This document shows positions 35,262-44,355 of a stretch of DNA of 64,000 nt, piece after piece (position 1 is the first letter of the stretch; every line of letters starts with the position of its first letter). This DNA comes from CAYUAI01 sp964442745 (GTDB lineage Bacteria; Pseudomonadota; Gammaproteobacteria; S012-40), in contig CAYUAI010000011.1 in NCBI GenBank assembly GCA_964442745.1, forward strand, positions 10,122-74,121. Reading direction: 5' to 3'. Position numbers and translations under genes: made by a program. The notes below the pieces were generated by a model. The model made no database searches, was not told the origin of the DNA, and saw only the letters and a program-made list of their open reading frames with translations.

Positions 35262-36527
35262 TTATCTCATATCAAGCCAAAGCAAATCCCGGTATTTATT
35301 TTCAAGCTGCTGGGAAAGCGCGGCATAACTTCGATGGCGACGCACATATTCATAACCGGCTTCTAGTTTATCATCCAGCTCATCCGTATTTTCAACAATA
35401 TGAATCACTTCACTAGCAAACGCCTCCGGACAATACTCCACCGCCCGTCCCGCCCCACTTTCACTGAGCACCTTAGCCTGGTCCGGATTTTTATTGGCAA
35501 CCACCGGACGTCGTAGCGCCATATATTCAATGACTTTCGTCGGGGAGGCCACATCTAAAATAGGACTCGGCCTAAACGGTGAAAAACAAACCGTTGCCAT
35601 TTTAATATAAGCCCAAGCTTCTTCCATAGGAACAAACCCAGTAAAAATAACATGGCCTTGCAAACCCAGGCGCTGGGCTTCGTCACGCAAGCGTTGTATA
35701 TCTGACTCGGGCGCATCACCCACCAAAATTAAGATAGCATCAGGGATGGTTTTACGAACCAAATGCAACATCTGGATGAGAAACTCGATCCGCCGCACCC
35801 GAACCATCGTCCCCATATAGACAAGCACCGTCTTTGCCTGCCAATGTGTATTGCCCAGCCGGGGTATCTGAGCATTGTCAAGCTGATCTAAACTGATTCC
35901 CATGGGTACCGGTGTCATCCCCTTTTGAGATATCCCTTTTGCCGCCAGCTGTTTAGCCATCTGTTCACTTTGTACAAAAATATGATCTGTATGCGGTAAT
36001 ACGTGACGATATAACAGCCAATGCAGCAAAGTACCACGTATGTGATAAAACGCTCTCTTAAGCCTCGACAAATCAATTTCTTTATCGGCGGCACGAAACA
36101 AATCGGCTTCTGGAAAAGGAAATGACATCCAATAATAAAATGGGGTAGCGCGTCCTTTCAGTGCAAGCCCCACAATATAGCCGGCAAACACATTATCTCG
36201 AACTTGTACAAAGTCATAGATTTTTTTTCTGGCCCGACTAAAAAGTCGTATATCATGCCATAAGCCCAGGCATCGATTCGCCAATTTCCCCCATATCCCT
36301 TTGCCTTTTAATGCGCCACCGAGAAACAAGCGCTCCCGACGATTAAGCCGCAATAGTTTGAATGATGAGGCCTCAGCTGACTGCATATGCCAATCCACAG
36401 TATGACCTTTTTTGATTAATCCGGCTGAAAATAACTCGGTAAGATCGACCCGATAAGTCGGATATTTTTCCCGTGTCGCATATAAAAAGCGAAATTTCTT
36501 ACTCTGATTATCTATGTCCATCTCCAC
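35262..36527 (-). CDS. GT4-family glycosyltransferase
   Basis: Glycosyltransferase of 421 residues. N-terminal half: KFRFLYATREKYPTYRVDLTELF, an opening seen in exopolysaccharide transferases of exosortase clusters. Donor half: KTVLVYMGTMVRVRRIEFLIQML, VIFTGFVPMEEAWAYIKMATVCFSP and SPTKVIEYMALRRPVVANK. Its first 20 bases overlap the deacetylase gene; a start at the internal ATG 36521 would shorten the overlap. Stop lies 7 bases before the polymerase start. Specificity unknown. Confidence 0.88.
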   Translation of the reverse strand: MEMDIDNQSKKFRFLYATREKYPTYRVDLTELFSAGLIKKGHTVDWHMQSAEASSFKLLRLNRRERLFLGGALKGKGIWGKLANRCLGLWHDIRLFSRARKKIYDFVQVRDNVFAGYIVGLALKGRATPFYYWMSFPFPEADLFRAADKEIDLSRLKRAFYHIRGTLLHWLLYRHVLPHTDHIFVQSEQMAKQLAAKGISQKGMTPVPMGISLDQLDNAQIPRLGNTHWQAKTVLVYMGTMVRVRRIEFLIQMLHLVRKTIPDAILILVGDAPESDIQRLRDEAQRLGLQGHVIFTGFVPMEEAWAYIKMATVCFSPFRPSPILDVASPTKVIEYMALRRPVVANKNPDQAKVLSESGAGRAVEYCPEAFASEVIHIVENTDELDDKLEAGYEYVRRHRSYAALSQQLENKYRDLLWLDMR

Positions 36528-37302
36528 TCATTGTCAATTTCTTCAATATCCGATATCCCGCATCTTTCATTAAAGAATACGGCGGCATATCTTTAGTTGC
36601 TAACCGCAATTTCATACGAAACCGCCATAGAGAATCGTGTCCATGGATTTCCACTCGCCGAAGTAAATAAGGATCAACATCTGGTCGATTTTTCCCTGCC
36701 CTCGTCGAGCAAGCTAATCGATACCCGGCTTCAGCCACCCCATTCCGCACCGCCTGATTAACATGACCATAGGGATAAGCAAAGTATTGCACTCGCTTGC
36801 CTAATCGTTGCTCCAGTTGCTGCTTGCTCTGTTTAATTTCCAGCCTGGCACGGACTAACGGGACATCACCGAGTTTACAATGACTCAGGCTATGACTACC
36901 AATTTCAATACCATGACGATCGAGCGCGTCCAATTGATCCCATGTCAACATTTCTCTACGAGGAAAACCCGCGTCAATCAACCAGTCATTACATCGACCT
37001 ACCAGGCTTGATACCACAAATACACACGCAGGAAAATCAAATGCTCGCAGGATCGGCAAGGCCGTATCATAAGTACAGGATGTGCCATCATCAAAAGTGA
37101 TCGCAATGGCTTTTTCCGGCCATTTCGCTTCACCATTTAAGCACTGGACTATTTCACTCAAGCCAATCACGGCATAAGCTTCGTCTTTCAAATAGTGCAT
37201 TTGTAAGCGAAATTGGTCTGGCGTGCAACAAAAGCGTTGCTCAATCGAATTCATAGATTCATCAATGATGTGATACATCAAAATGATGCAATTTTCTGAC
37301 AT
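36508..37302 (-). CDS. Polysaccharide deacetylase (NodB homology)
   Basis: Metal-dependent carbohydrate esterase 4 family enzyme of 264 residues, removing N- or O-acetyl groups from a glycan. The catalytic base motif TFDDG lies at 69-73 and the metal-binding SHSLSH at 136-141 (His137, His141). FAYPYGHVNQAVRNGVAEAGYRLACST supplies the third NodB motif. No signal peptide, suggesting action on a precursor or a non-classical location. Overlaps the downstream glycosyltransferase by 20 bases and follows the sulfotransferase by 8, so deacetylation may prepare amines for N-sulfation (inference). Confidence 0.88.
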   Translation of the reverse strand: MSENCIILMYHIIDESMNSIEQRFCCTPDQFRLQMHYLKDEAYAVIGLSEIVQCLNGEAKWPEKAIAITFDDGTSCTYDTALPILRAFDFPACVFVVSSLVGRCNDWLIDAGFPRREMLTWDQLDALDRHGIEIGSHSLSHCKLGDVPLVRARLEIKQSKQQLEQRLGKRVQYFAYPYGHVNQAVRNGVAEAGYRLACSTRAGKNRPDVDPYLLRRVEIHGHDSLWRFRMKLRLATKDMPPYSLMKDAGYRILKKLTMSGDGHR

Positions 37303-37310
37303 AGCAAATA

Positions 37311-38195
37311 CTATTTATCTAAACATCGATTGAGATAATGCCAGGTTGGCCAGGGCAACGCTTCTCGATTCAACAACGTTGCCAAACGCTCGGTCTCGTC
37401 GGCTAACTCTTGACGCAAATATTTTTCAGTTTCAGGCAGCATACGCGGCACCGCTTTACTCAAGTGCCGTCGATTGAGTTGACGCCTATTGATAATCCAT
37501 CGGTTGTCTCTTATCCGCTTAACTAAACTCGCCCCTCCGACACGTCGCCCCAAACGACCAATCATACGCAACGTCTTATCGATTGCTGGGTATTTCTCTG
37601 CATCACTTGAATTTGCCTGGCGAAACAAAAAATCCGATTGATGGTCGGGGTCAATTTCAAGAAAATGATACAACCGATGGGCTTCACGTCGCGGATCTTG
37701 CTTGATATCTTCTTGCAATAAAATTAATATTTGTTCACGAGGAAAATGATCCAGCCAGCGCCGTAAATGCGTTGCATAACGCGATTGCTCAATATACATC
37801 AGGTTATTTGCCAAGCCCGCTTCAAAAGTTAAGTCTGCACCAGAAAATTGCTTAATGCGTATTTCATGCAAATGGTTGGAAAAAGCTCTTTCTACAGGAT
37901 CTCGCAAGGTGACCACAATGCGAAGCTTTGCATCAAAACTCGCCGCTCTAGCGGGAGCACTTAAATCACAGAAATAGGACGGTGAAACTTCACCCATCAC
38001 TTTAGTTACGGGCAAGGCAAGAAAATGATTAAAATACCACTGGTATCCTCGATCATAATAATAGGAAAAAAAATTCAACTCTTTCGGCCAACTAAGGCCA
38101 ACTTCAGGATGATCCTGCAACACTTTATACACCCATGTTGAAGCACATTTTTGAGCACCAATACCAATAAAGGTTGGTTTGTTTTGATAGTCCAT
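37311..38195 (-). CDS. Sulfotransferase domain protein (2)
   Basis: PAPS-dependent sulfotransferase of 294 residues resembling the heparan-sulfate type. The 5'-PSB loop is FIGIGAQKCASTWVYKVLQDHPEVGL at 9-34. KELNFFSYYYDRGYQWYFNHF follows, and the 3'-PB segment is LRIVVTLRDPVERAFSNHLHEIR with the conserved Arg and Ser. Later LIIL…QEDIKQDPRREAHRLYHFLEI is typical of the family. Unrelated in detail to the first sulfotransferase, so the two probably sulfate different positions or partners. Divergent from the acyltransferase gene with 192 bases between. Confidence 0.88.
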   Translation of the reverse strand: MDYQNKPTFIGIGAQKCASTWVYKVLQDHPEVGLSWPKELNFFSYYYDRGYQWYFNHFLALPVTKVMGEVSPSYFCDLSAPARAASFDAKLRIVVTLRDPVERAFSNHLHEIRIKQFSGADLTFEAGLANNLMYIEQSRYATHLRRWLDHFPREQILILLQEDIKQDPRREAHRLYHFLEIDPDHQSDFLFRQANSSDAEKYPAIDKTLRMIGRLGRRVGGASLVKRIRDNRWIINRRQLNRRHLSKAVPRMLPETEKYLRQELADETERLATLLNREALPWPTWHYLNRCLDK

Positions 38196-38387
38196 TGCAA
38201 TATCCGAACGCTGTATTAATATAGGTTATGTTAGTTCGCGTGATTCTTTACAAAATAATAAACCATTTAGTAGATAAAAAATACCAACCTACTCATTCCT
38301 TCAGATCACCACTGATGCTTTTCTTATAAGGAAGTAACCAAGACGTTACAACCGTCCATATTCGATTGATTAGGAATCAAACAGAAA

Positions 38388-38981
38388 ATGAATTTATTCA
38401 CTAAAGTAAAAAACCAATTCATCAAAATCAGGCGAGCAATTATCTTTCTCGAAGATCCTGGAAAATTTCATGTGAGAATCAAAAAATTACGCAAACAAGG
38501 CATGAAAATTGGCAAGGATGTTAAAATATTGCACGACACAATTTTCGACGCATCCCGCCCCTGGTTAATAGAAATCGGTAACAATGTCACTTTTGCTCCA
38601 AGGTGTCATGTTCTGACCCATGATGCCTCTATGGATATTTTTCTAAAAAAAACACGCATCGGAAAAGTTAAAATATTCGACAACTGTTTTTTTGGAGCAG
38701 GCACTATCATATTACCCAATATCACCATCGGACCTAATGTCATCATAGGCGCCGGTTCGGTAGTGACAAAAAATATACCAGAGAACTCTGTATACGCCGG
38801 AAATCCTGCTCGCCTGGTAAGTCGACTTGATAAATTTCTCACCAAACATCAACAACTATCTAATAAACACCCGAGCTACCCTTACCCAGAATACCATGTA
38901 AGATGCATCACTGCGGACCAAGCAAAGCGCATGTCCAATGAGCTAAACAACTCCTTTGGTTACAGTATCAGAAAAAAATAA
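38388..38981 (+). CDS. Hexapeptide-repeat acyltransferase
   Basis: Left-handed beta-helix O-acyltransferase of 197 residues, likely acetyl-CoA dependent. Hexapeptide turns are visible from about residue 60 to 145 (IGNNVTFAPRCHVLTHD, VKIFDNCFFGAGTIILPNITIGPNVIIGAGSVVTKNIPENSVYAGNPARLV), ending with the standard GNPAR closure. His84 in the LTHD stretch may be catalytic. It is the only plus-strand gene within the polysaccharide region, transcribed divergently from sulfotransferase 2 and convergently with the flippase. The C-terminal 50 residues are extra to the usual fold. Confidence 0.87.
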   Translation: MNLFTKVKNQFIKIRRAIIFLEDPGKFHVRIKKLRKQGMKIGKDVKILHDTIFDASRPWLIEIGNNVTFAPRCHVLTHDASMDIFLKKTRIGKVKIFDNCFFGAGTIILPNITIGPNVIIGAGSVVTKNIPENSVYAGNPARLVSRLDKFLTKHQQLSNKHPSYPYPEYHVRCITADQAKRMSNELNNSFGYSIRKK

Positions 38982-39001
38982 AACCAAAGATTAAATTTAT
39001 C

Positions 39002-39053
39002 GAGGAATAAAAAATAACACAATCAGGATGCACAAGTTATTTTTTATTTCCTC
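39002..39053. terminator. Bidirectional terminator between convergent genes
   Basis: GAGGAATAAAAAATAAC at 39002-39018 pairs with GTTATTTTTTATTTCCTC at 39036-39053 (one bulged T), with a 17-base loop. A/T-runs on both arms suit termination from both sides. The stop codon of the minus-strand flippase lies within the right arm. Confidence 0.65.
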
Positions 39054-40567
39054 ACTTTAGTAAACAATTTTCCCTTTAAATACATCAAGCCGTAATCTTT
39101 CGTCACGACTAATAAGGCAACATACAATAAGCTTGCTACCACAAATGAAACGATAAGATGAAAAATATAATGGATCTCAATCAATCCAGAAATATTCGCC
39201 CCCCCCCATACGGATATCCCAGCCGCCAACAAATAAAAAAATAGTTTGCCCAACACTTTTCCTGCTGAAAACCATTCCAATTCTCTATTAAGCAATAAGG
39301 TCAACACAAAAAACGCGACAACAAACGAAATTGATTGGGCCATGGCTAATCCTAAAATACCATAGGCATGAGAAAGCGGATAAGCACATACCAAATATAA
39401 AAGAGTGCCTCCAACACCTAAAATCACAGGCACCGCGACTTTATTCATGGCATAAAATACATTCATCATAATTTGACTGGTACTCCGAGCAATCACCGAA
39501 GGCAATAAACCGATCAAGGCCATTGTTACCAAATAATGCATATCACTAGTAAAGTTTCCCCGCATAAACAATAAGGTGATAATTTGGCTACTATGGTATG
39601 CAATCCATACCACAATGGGAACAATCATCAGGAAGATCGCAATCAATGCATCGTTGTGCAAAAGGCCAATCTTTTTTAATTTTTGATCAGCATACAACTT
39701 AGAGGCTTTAGTGAAAGCGATCATTCTCACTCCAATTGTTGCACTGTGATATAACGGAGTACATAACCTATCGGCCATGGCCATACTAGAGATGGCTCCA
39801 GCATCTAGCATTGAACCAAAATATCGATCAATGATGATCCTACTTCTAGCGATAATTCCAGTCGACATCAATATACCTGAATTCACGAAAATCTTCTTAA
39901 TATGAGTGCTTTTATAATCTGCAATGCACTGATATCGATAATCTGCGGCGCGTGCTAAAAGAATAAATACAATAATATTGCCAAGTAACAAACCAAACGG
40001 CAATGCATATTCCCCTAACACATTCCAGCCGAAAAAAATCGAACATAATAAAGCAACGGGCAATGCCAGTTTGCATAACACCACATGAGCATATTTCCCA
40101 TTATATTGGCATACATAAATATGGAATGTATTCACCGCCATTAACATAATCGCTGGTGCCATCACCCAAAACATATTGGTTGTATTCGAAAGTTCTAAAT
40201 CAGAAAAACCTGGCAACATTAAGGAAAAAATATCTTTCGCATAAAATGACAACAATAACGTCAGCACCACCGCACAACAAAATACAATATTGACGAGTGA
40301 TGACGTCAGTTTATCCGCCTGTTCATCGTGCTCCTTTTTAAGCGTAGAAAAAGCAGGAAGAAAATTTTTCCCGAGAAAATCAACAAACATGGTCATTATT
40401 AATGCCGGCAAAACATACGCCGCATAGTAGGCATCGACCAGTCGAGTCAAACCAAAAAATCCAGCAATCGCAATATTGTTTGCCACCCCAACCAGCAAGG
40501 TCACAAAAATAATCAAATTAATATTAATTATTGATTTGGCAGTAGACAAAATATAATTTTTTTTCAA
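39044..40567 (-). CDS. MurJ/MviN-like lipid-linked oligosaccharide flippase
   Basis: Polytopic membrane protein of 507 residues with about fourteen hydrophobic spans. The MurJ/Wzx-type MOP superfamily is indicated by GFFGLTRLVDAYYAAYVLPALIMTMF, VDFLGKNFLPAFSTL near the start and RSRIIIDRYFGSMLDAGAISSMAMADRLCTPLY in the middle. It probably moves undecaprenyl-linked repeat units across the inner membrane for the polysaccharide built by this cluster. The housekeeping MurJ role cannot be excluded, but the location and extra length argue for a dedicated flippase. It ends in the bidirectional terminator shared with the acyltransferase gene. Confidence 0.83.
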   Translation of the reverse strand: MKKNYILSTAKSIININLIIFVTLLVGVANNIAIAGFFGLTRLVDAYYAAYVLPALIMTMFVDFLGKNFLPAFSTLKKEHDEQADKLTSSLVNIVFCCAVVLTLLLSFYAKDIFSLMLPGFSDLELSNTTNMFWVMAPAIMLMAVNTFHIYVCQYNGKYAHVVLCKLALPVALLCSIFFGWNVLGEYALPFGLLLGNIIVFILLARAADYRYQCIADYKSTHIKKIFVNSGILMSTGIIARSRIIIDRYFGSMLDAGAISSMAMADRLCTPLYHSATIGVRMIAFTKASKLYADQKLKKIGLLHNDALIAIFLMIVPIVVWIAYHSSQIITLLFMRGNFTSDMHYLVTMALIGLLPSVIARSTSQIMMNVFYAMNKVAVPVILGVGGTLLYLVCAYPLSHAYGILGLAMAQSISFVVAFFVLTLLLNRELEWFSAGKVLGKLFFYLLAAGISVWGGANISGLIEIHYIFHLIVSFVVASLLYVALLVVTKDYGLMYLKGKLFTKVRK

Positions 40568-40674
40568 AAAACGTCAGTGAAACCCATCATAAATACCCGT
40601 GCTGAGCAAACACGCTACCGCCTTACAGTGCGAATCCTAACATTCGCTCTTTTACGACGTAATAAAAACTAATG

Positions 40675-41517
40675 TTAGTTTTCTTCTTCCTCAGGTACAT
40701 ACCAAACAAACACACCACCTTGATCTCGCTCTTTTACCACATCCAGAATAACTTGTGCATCAATATAAGGTTTTTTTTCCGCAAAGCCATAGGCCAATGC
40801 GGTATCACATAAGATATTCACAATTCTAGGTATACCGTGACTATTTTCCCATATCATTGAACAAGCCTCACCATTAAACAATTCTTTATGGCCACCTGCC
40901 GCTTGCAGTCGATGCTGAATATACGCCATGGTTTCTTCTTTATCCAATGCCTGGAGATGATAGGCCACGGAAATACGCTGAGAAAATTGTTTTAGATTTG
41001 ACTGTTGCAAGGTTTGGCGTAACTCTGGCTGCCCAATGAGCACTAATTGCAATGCTTGATACTTATCCGCATTGAAATTGGTTAACATTCTTAATTCTTC
41101 GAGTGCTTGCGCAGAGAGATTTTGCGCTTCATCGATCACTAATACCGTGCGTCGATGACTCGTGTATTCCGCTGCAATAAAACGAAGAAGATCCTCTGCT
41201 AATTCTATTTTTTGCTTACCGCGATAGCTCAACCCAAAGGCCATCAAAATCCAGCACAATAACTCACCAAAGGATTGATAGGTATTATTGATTAAGCCAA
41301 TGGTGGTGTTATCTTCCGCGTCATCCAACAAACACCTAGCAAGCGTAGTTTTTCCTGAGCCAATTTCTCCGGTAATCACCGTGTACCCAGAGTTTTTCAT
41401 CAAACCATACTGCAACATGGTCAAAGCATTTAGATGCTTTTTTCCAAGAAACAAAAATGCAGGATCAGGCAATAAAGAAAAAGGATTTTCAGTAAAGTGA
41501 TAAAAATCGTTATACAT
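40675..41517 (-). CDS. ExeA-like ATPase of the exosortase/EPS system
   Basis: AAA+ ATPase of 280 residues of the general-secretion/ExeA type regularly found in exosortase-associated exopolysaccharide clusters. The opening MYNDFYHFTENPFSLLPDPAFLFLG is diagnostic. Walker A is GEIGSGKT at 50-57, Walker B VLVIDEAQ at 125-132, and sensor-like GQPELRQTLQ and HGIPRIVNILCD segments follow. Probable role: energising or organising polysaccharide export at the inner membrane. It is followed upstream in transcription by the tyrosine kinase gene with a 57-base gap. A longer paralogue lies at 58929-61064. Confidence 0.9.
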   Translation of the reverse strand: MYNDFYHFTENPFSLLPDPAFLFLGKKHLNALTMLQYGLMKNSGYTVITGEIGSGKTTLARCLLDDAEDNTTIGLINNTYQSFGELLCWILMAFGLSYRGKQKIELAEDLLRFIAAEYTSHRRTVLVIDEAQNLSAQALEELRMLTNFNADKYQALQLVLIGQPELRQTLQQSNLKQFSQRISVAYHLQALDKEETMAYIQHRLQAAGGHKELFNGEACSMIWENSHGIPRIVNILCDTALAYGFAEKKPYIDAQVILDVVKERDQGGVFVWYVPEEEEN

Positions 41518-41574
41518 AACAACCTAATGTTCCGCTCTAGCCAATAAATGTAACTCACATGGGACAATATTTTC

Positions 41575-42375
41575 CTAATAATAGGATTTTTTATTCACTT
41601 CTGCTTTATTAAGTATCGTACCAAGGAAGTTAACATTGTCCCCCAATAGTTGCATCGCATCTTTTAAACTCTGAGCTTGAGTAATTCCTTCTTCCACCAC
41701 TAACAATATCGCATCAATGTAAGGTGCAAGCACCAAGGCATCATCAACCATCAATATAGGAGGAAGATCCATCACAATGATTCGGTTTTGATAACGGTTT
41801 TTTATTTCTTGAATCAAATTAAGTATTTTCGGTAATGACAAAAGTTCGGAAGAATTTCGCAAAGCTTCCCCCCCAGGCAGTACCACTAAACGCTCAATCG
41901 AGGGATGAATTAAAATTTCCTCTAGTGGAGTATCATCATGAATATAATGACTGATACCTTTATGCTGGGAAAGTCCAAATAATTTATGAATGCTAGGTCG
42001 GCGCAAATCAAAATCCACAAGCAAAACCGTATAATTCACTTCTCGTGCAATGCTGATCGCCAAATTGATGGCCGTTACACTTTTTCCTTCCCCTTTTCCA
42101 GGGCTAGTCACAGCAATTGTATTCCAACCATGGGCGCGTATTTTCAGCAACACCTTAGTGCGCAACATTCGATAAGCATCCGTAATGATATTATCGCTTT
42201 GATCGGCAATAATTCGATTTTTGTCCAGCCATTTCGGATCCGTGATAAATCGCCGTGTGTGAATATAATTCAAGTTTTCCAATAACACGCTGTCAGAATT
42301 TTTGACGGCCCGTTGCGAATTGATGAGACCTTTATTATCTTTTAATAAATCGAGGGCTTTTTTAAGCTGTTCCAT
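41575..42375 (-). CDS. BY-kinase-type tyrosine autokinase (CpsD/EpsG-like)
   Basis: Cytoplasmic ATPase/kinase of 266 residues that partners the Wzz-like chain-length protein. The N-terminal 60 residues are a linker. Then come ITDAYRMLRTKVLL, Walker A SPGKGEGKS at 91-99, Walker A' VLLVDFDLRRP at 117-127 and Walker B IIVMDLPPILMVDD. The C-terminus ends KKSYY, a minimal version of the tyrosine cluster that BY-kinases autophosphorylate, so regulation by phosphorylation may be limited. It lies 70 bases downstream of the Wzz-like gene, typical for the pair. Confidence 0.88.
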   Translation of the reverse strand: MEQLKKALDLLKDNKGLINSQRAVKNSDSVLLENLNYIHTRRFITDPKWLDKNRIIADQSDNIITDAYRMLRTKVLLKIRAHGWNTIAVTSPGKGEGKSVTAINLAISIAREVNYTVLLVDFDLRRPSIHKLFGLSQHKGISHYIHDDTPLEEILIHPSIERLVVLPGGEALRNSSELLSLPKILNLIQEIKNRYQNRIIVMDLPPILMVDDALVLAPYIDAILLVVEEGITQAQSLKDAMQLLGDNVNFLGTILNKAEVNKKSYY

Positions 42376-42445
42376 GTTTTATCTGTATTTTTATGAGTAA
42401 TGAAGACATGTTTCTATCATTTTTGTATGACGTAGTTCTGCCCAA

Positions 42446-44182
42446 TTAATCGAGCAATAAAAACCACAGCACATCAATCGGCTTATAAAAAACATGCACG
42501 ACGATCAAACTAATACTCATGACGATTAAACTAACTATCATGCCAATCAGCAAGTACAACCGTCGCTGGCTTTTTTCTGTTTGTGTCACAATATATGGAA
42601 TCACCGCAATCGGAGAACTTCCAATCACCGCCGCCACCCCTTTCTCGCCTCGCATACTACGGTCCATGCCTTCTGCAACCGCCGCCACGCCTAATCCTCC
42701 AGCAAAGGAAAATACCAACCCTAAAAACAGGATCGCAAGACGATTAGGTTTGTCAGGTTTGTCAGGCTGTCGCGGTGGCTCGATTAAAGTAAATCGCTCG
42801 GCTTTACTCCCCTTTTCAAGTTCTTCAGCTAATTGCGCTTGGTTGAGCTTGACTTCTATTTCTTTATATTTAGAAAGCGTTGTTTCATAGTCACGAGTCA
42901 ATTGCCGATATTGTTGTTCTACTTGCGGCGTTTTTAACAAACGTCTTTCATATACCGACATTTTGTTTTTTTGACTCTCCGCTTTTTCTTTGATTGATAT
43001 TAATTCGGCATCAGTGGCATTAAGTTGGGTCAGTAATTGAATATAGGCGGGATTGTCTGGCTTAGTAGACTCATTCAATAGATCATCGGTATCTAATGGT
43101 AAATTAACGACTTGTTTTTCTAGCTCATTGACCATCGCTTGCAAATTTTTTACATCCGGATGCTTGACTTCATAACGATTTCGAGCTTGTGCTAACTCAG
43201 CACGCGCTCGAGCTAATTCATTGGCTAATACATTGCTTTTTTGTTTCCGATCCTTCGTTAACGAAGTGATCTGTCGCTTTAACTTCATCACATCCGGATG
43301 GGTTTCGGCATAAGTCGCCGCCAATTGTAAATATTGCATCTCTAAGGCCTTGAGCTGATCCTCTGGATTCAACACACGCTGACCGCTAAATGTGACAAGC
43401 ATGTGGTTCGGCTGCATTTGTACAAGCTCGGATTGCAAGTATATTTTTCTTTCCTCAAGAAGACCCATTTGTCGCTTCGTTTCAGCATATTCCTGATCAG
43501 CGCGTTGCATAACTTGCATATTAAGCTGTACCATCTCAGGTAACTGGCGCATGTTTTTTCGCTTAAAGCGAGCAAGCTGTGCTTCTAGCTCGCTCAACTG
43601 CTGATTCAGTTTTTCTGCTTCAACGGCTAAAAATTCATGCGTATCAGCGGCCTTTTGAGTCCGCGTTCTCAAGTTTTCATTCAGATACAATGAAACCAGT
43701 TCATTAGCCACCCGTTGGGCTAATAACGGAATTTTATTTTCATAGGACAAGGTAAATGCAATGGTTGCTTGCGTTGACCGGCCACTGCGGGGATCAATCA
43801 CATCCGCACTGACCATCTTCAATTCAACGGCGTCTCGCATTTTCGCCAACACATTATCGATCGAGTGTTCCTTGCGCTCATCAACATATAAATCGTATTT
43901 TTCAATGACTTGCAACAAATTACTGGTCGTCATCACTTGTTGATTCAGTATCTGTATGCGCTCATCGGCAAAACTCGTCACCGTGGAACGCACTAAATCC
44001 TGAGGGATGTCTTGCTGCTCAATAAGAATGGTGGCTGTTGAACGATAAATAGCGGGCAATGACAAGGCAACAATGATCGCAAACAACATAATTAGCAGGG
44101 CCGGCACAATTACCTGCCACTTACGTCTGCGTAAAACACCAAAATAATCTGATAATGTCTTTTCGTAAGCGTACATATTCAT
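42446..44182 (-). CDS. Wzz/GumC-like polysaccharide chain-length determinant
   Basis: Inner-membrane polysaccharide copolymerase of 578 residues. Transmembrane segments lie at about 21-45 (VIVPALLIMLFAIIVALSLPAIY), near 500-522 (LAILFLGLVFSFAGGLGVAA) and near 548-570 (LLIGMIVSLIVMSISLIVVHVF). The large periplasmic part includes the Wzz opening IYRSTATILIEQQDIPQDLV, long coiled coils about 170-330 and 390-460, and the GNVR-like LLKTPQVEQQYRQLTRDYETTLSKYKEI. The proline-rich EPPRQPDKPDKPNR precedes the second span. Works with the kinase and the Wza-like protein to set chain length and couple polymerisation to export. Confidence 0.88.
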   Translation of the reverse strand: MNMYAYEKTLSDYFGVLRRRKWQVIVPALLIMLFAIIVALSLPAIYRSTATILIEQQDIPQDLVRSTVTSFADERIQILNQQVMTTSNLLQVIEKYDLYVDERKEHSIDNVLAKMRDAVELKMVSADVIDPRSGRSTQATIAFTLSYENKIPLLAQRVANELVSLYLNENLRTRTQKAADTHEFLAVEAEKLNQQLSELEAQLARFKRKNMRQLPEMVQLNMQVMQRADQEYAETKRQMGLLEERKIYLQSELVQMQPNHMLVTFSGQRVLNPEDQLKALEMQYLQLAATYAETHPDVMKLKRQITSLTKDRKQKSNVLANELARARAELAQARNRYEVKHPDVKNLQAMVNELEKQVVNLPLDTDDLLNESTKPDNPAYIQLLTQLNATDAELISIKEKAESQKNKMSVYERRLLKTPQVEQQYRQLTRDYETTLSKYKEIEVKLNQAQLAEELEKGSKAERFTLIEPPRQPDKPDKPNRLAILFLGLVFSFAGGLGVAAVAEGMDRSMRGEKGVAAVIGSSPIAVIPYIVTQTEKSQRRLYLLIGMIVSLIVMSISLIVVHVFYKPIDVLWFLLLD

Positions 44183-44355
44183 TTATATTTTAATTATGGT
44201 AATTATCCAGTCGAGCAAAGTACACTCAAAATAAGTCATGAGCATTAAATAAAAGTCTTCATCTAAAGTGTCAAGATAATGCAGTATTTATCGAAATAAG
44301 CACGCTGAATTCCGTTAAAAAATACTAGAAATCTAGGCAAAAATAACAAAGCTAC

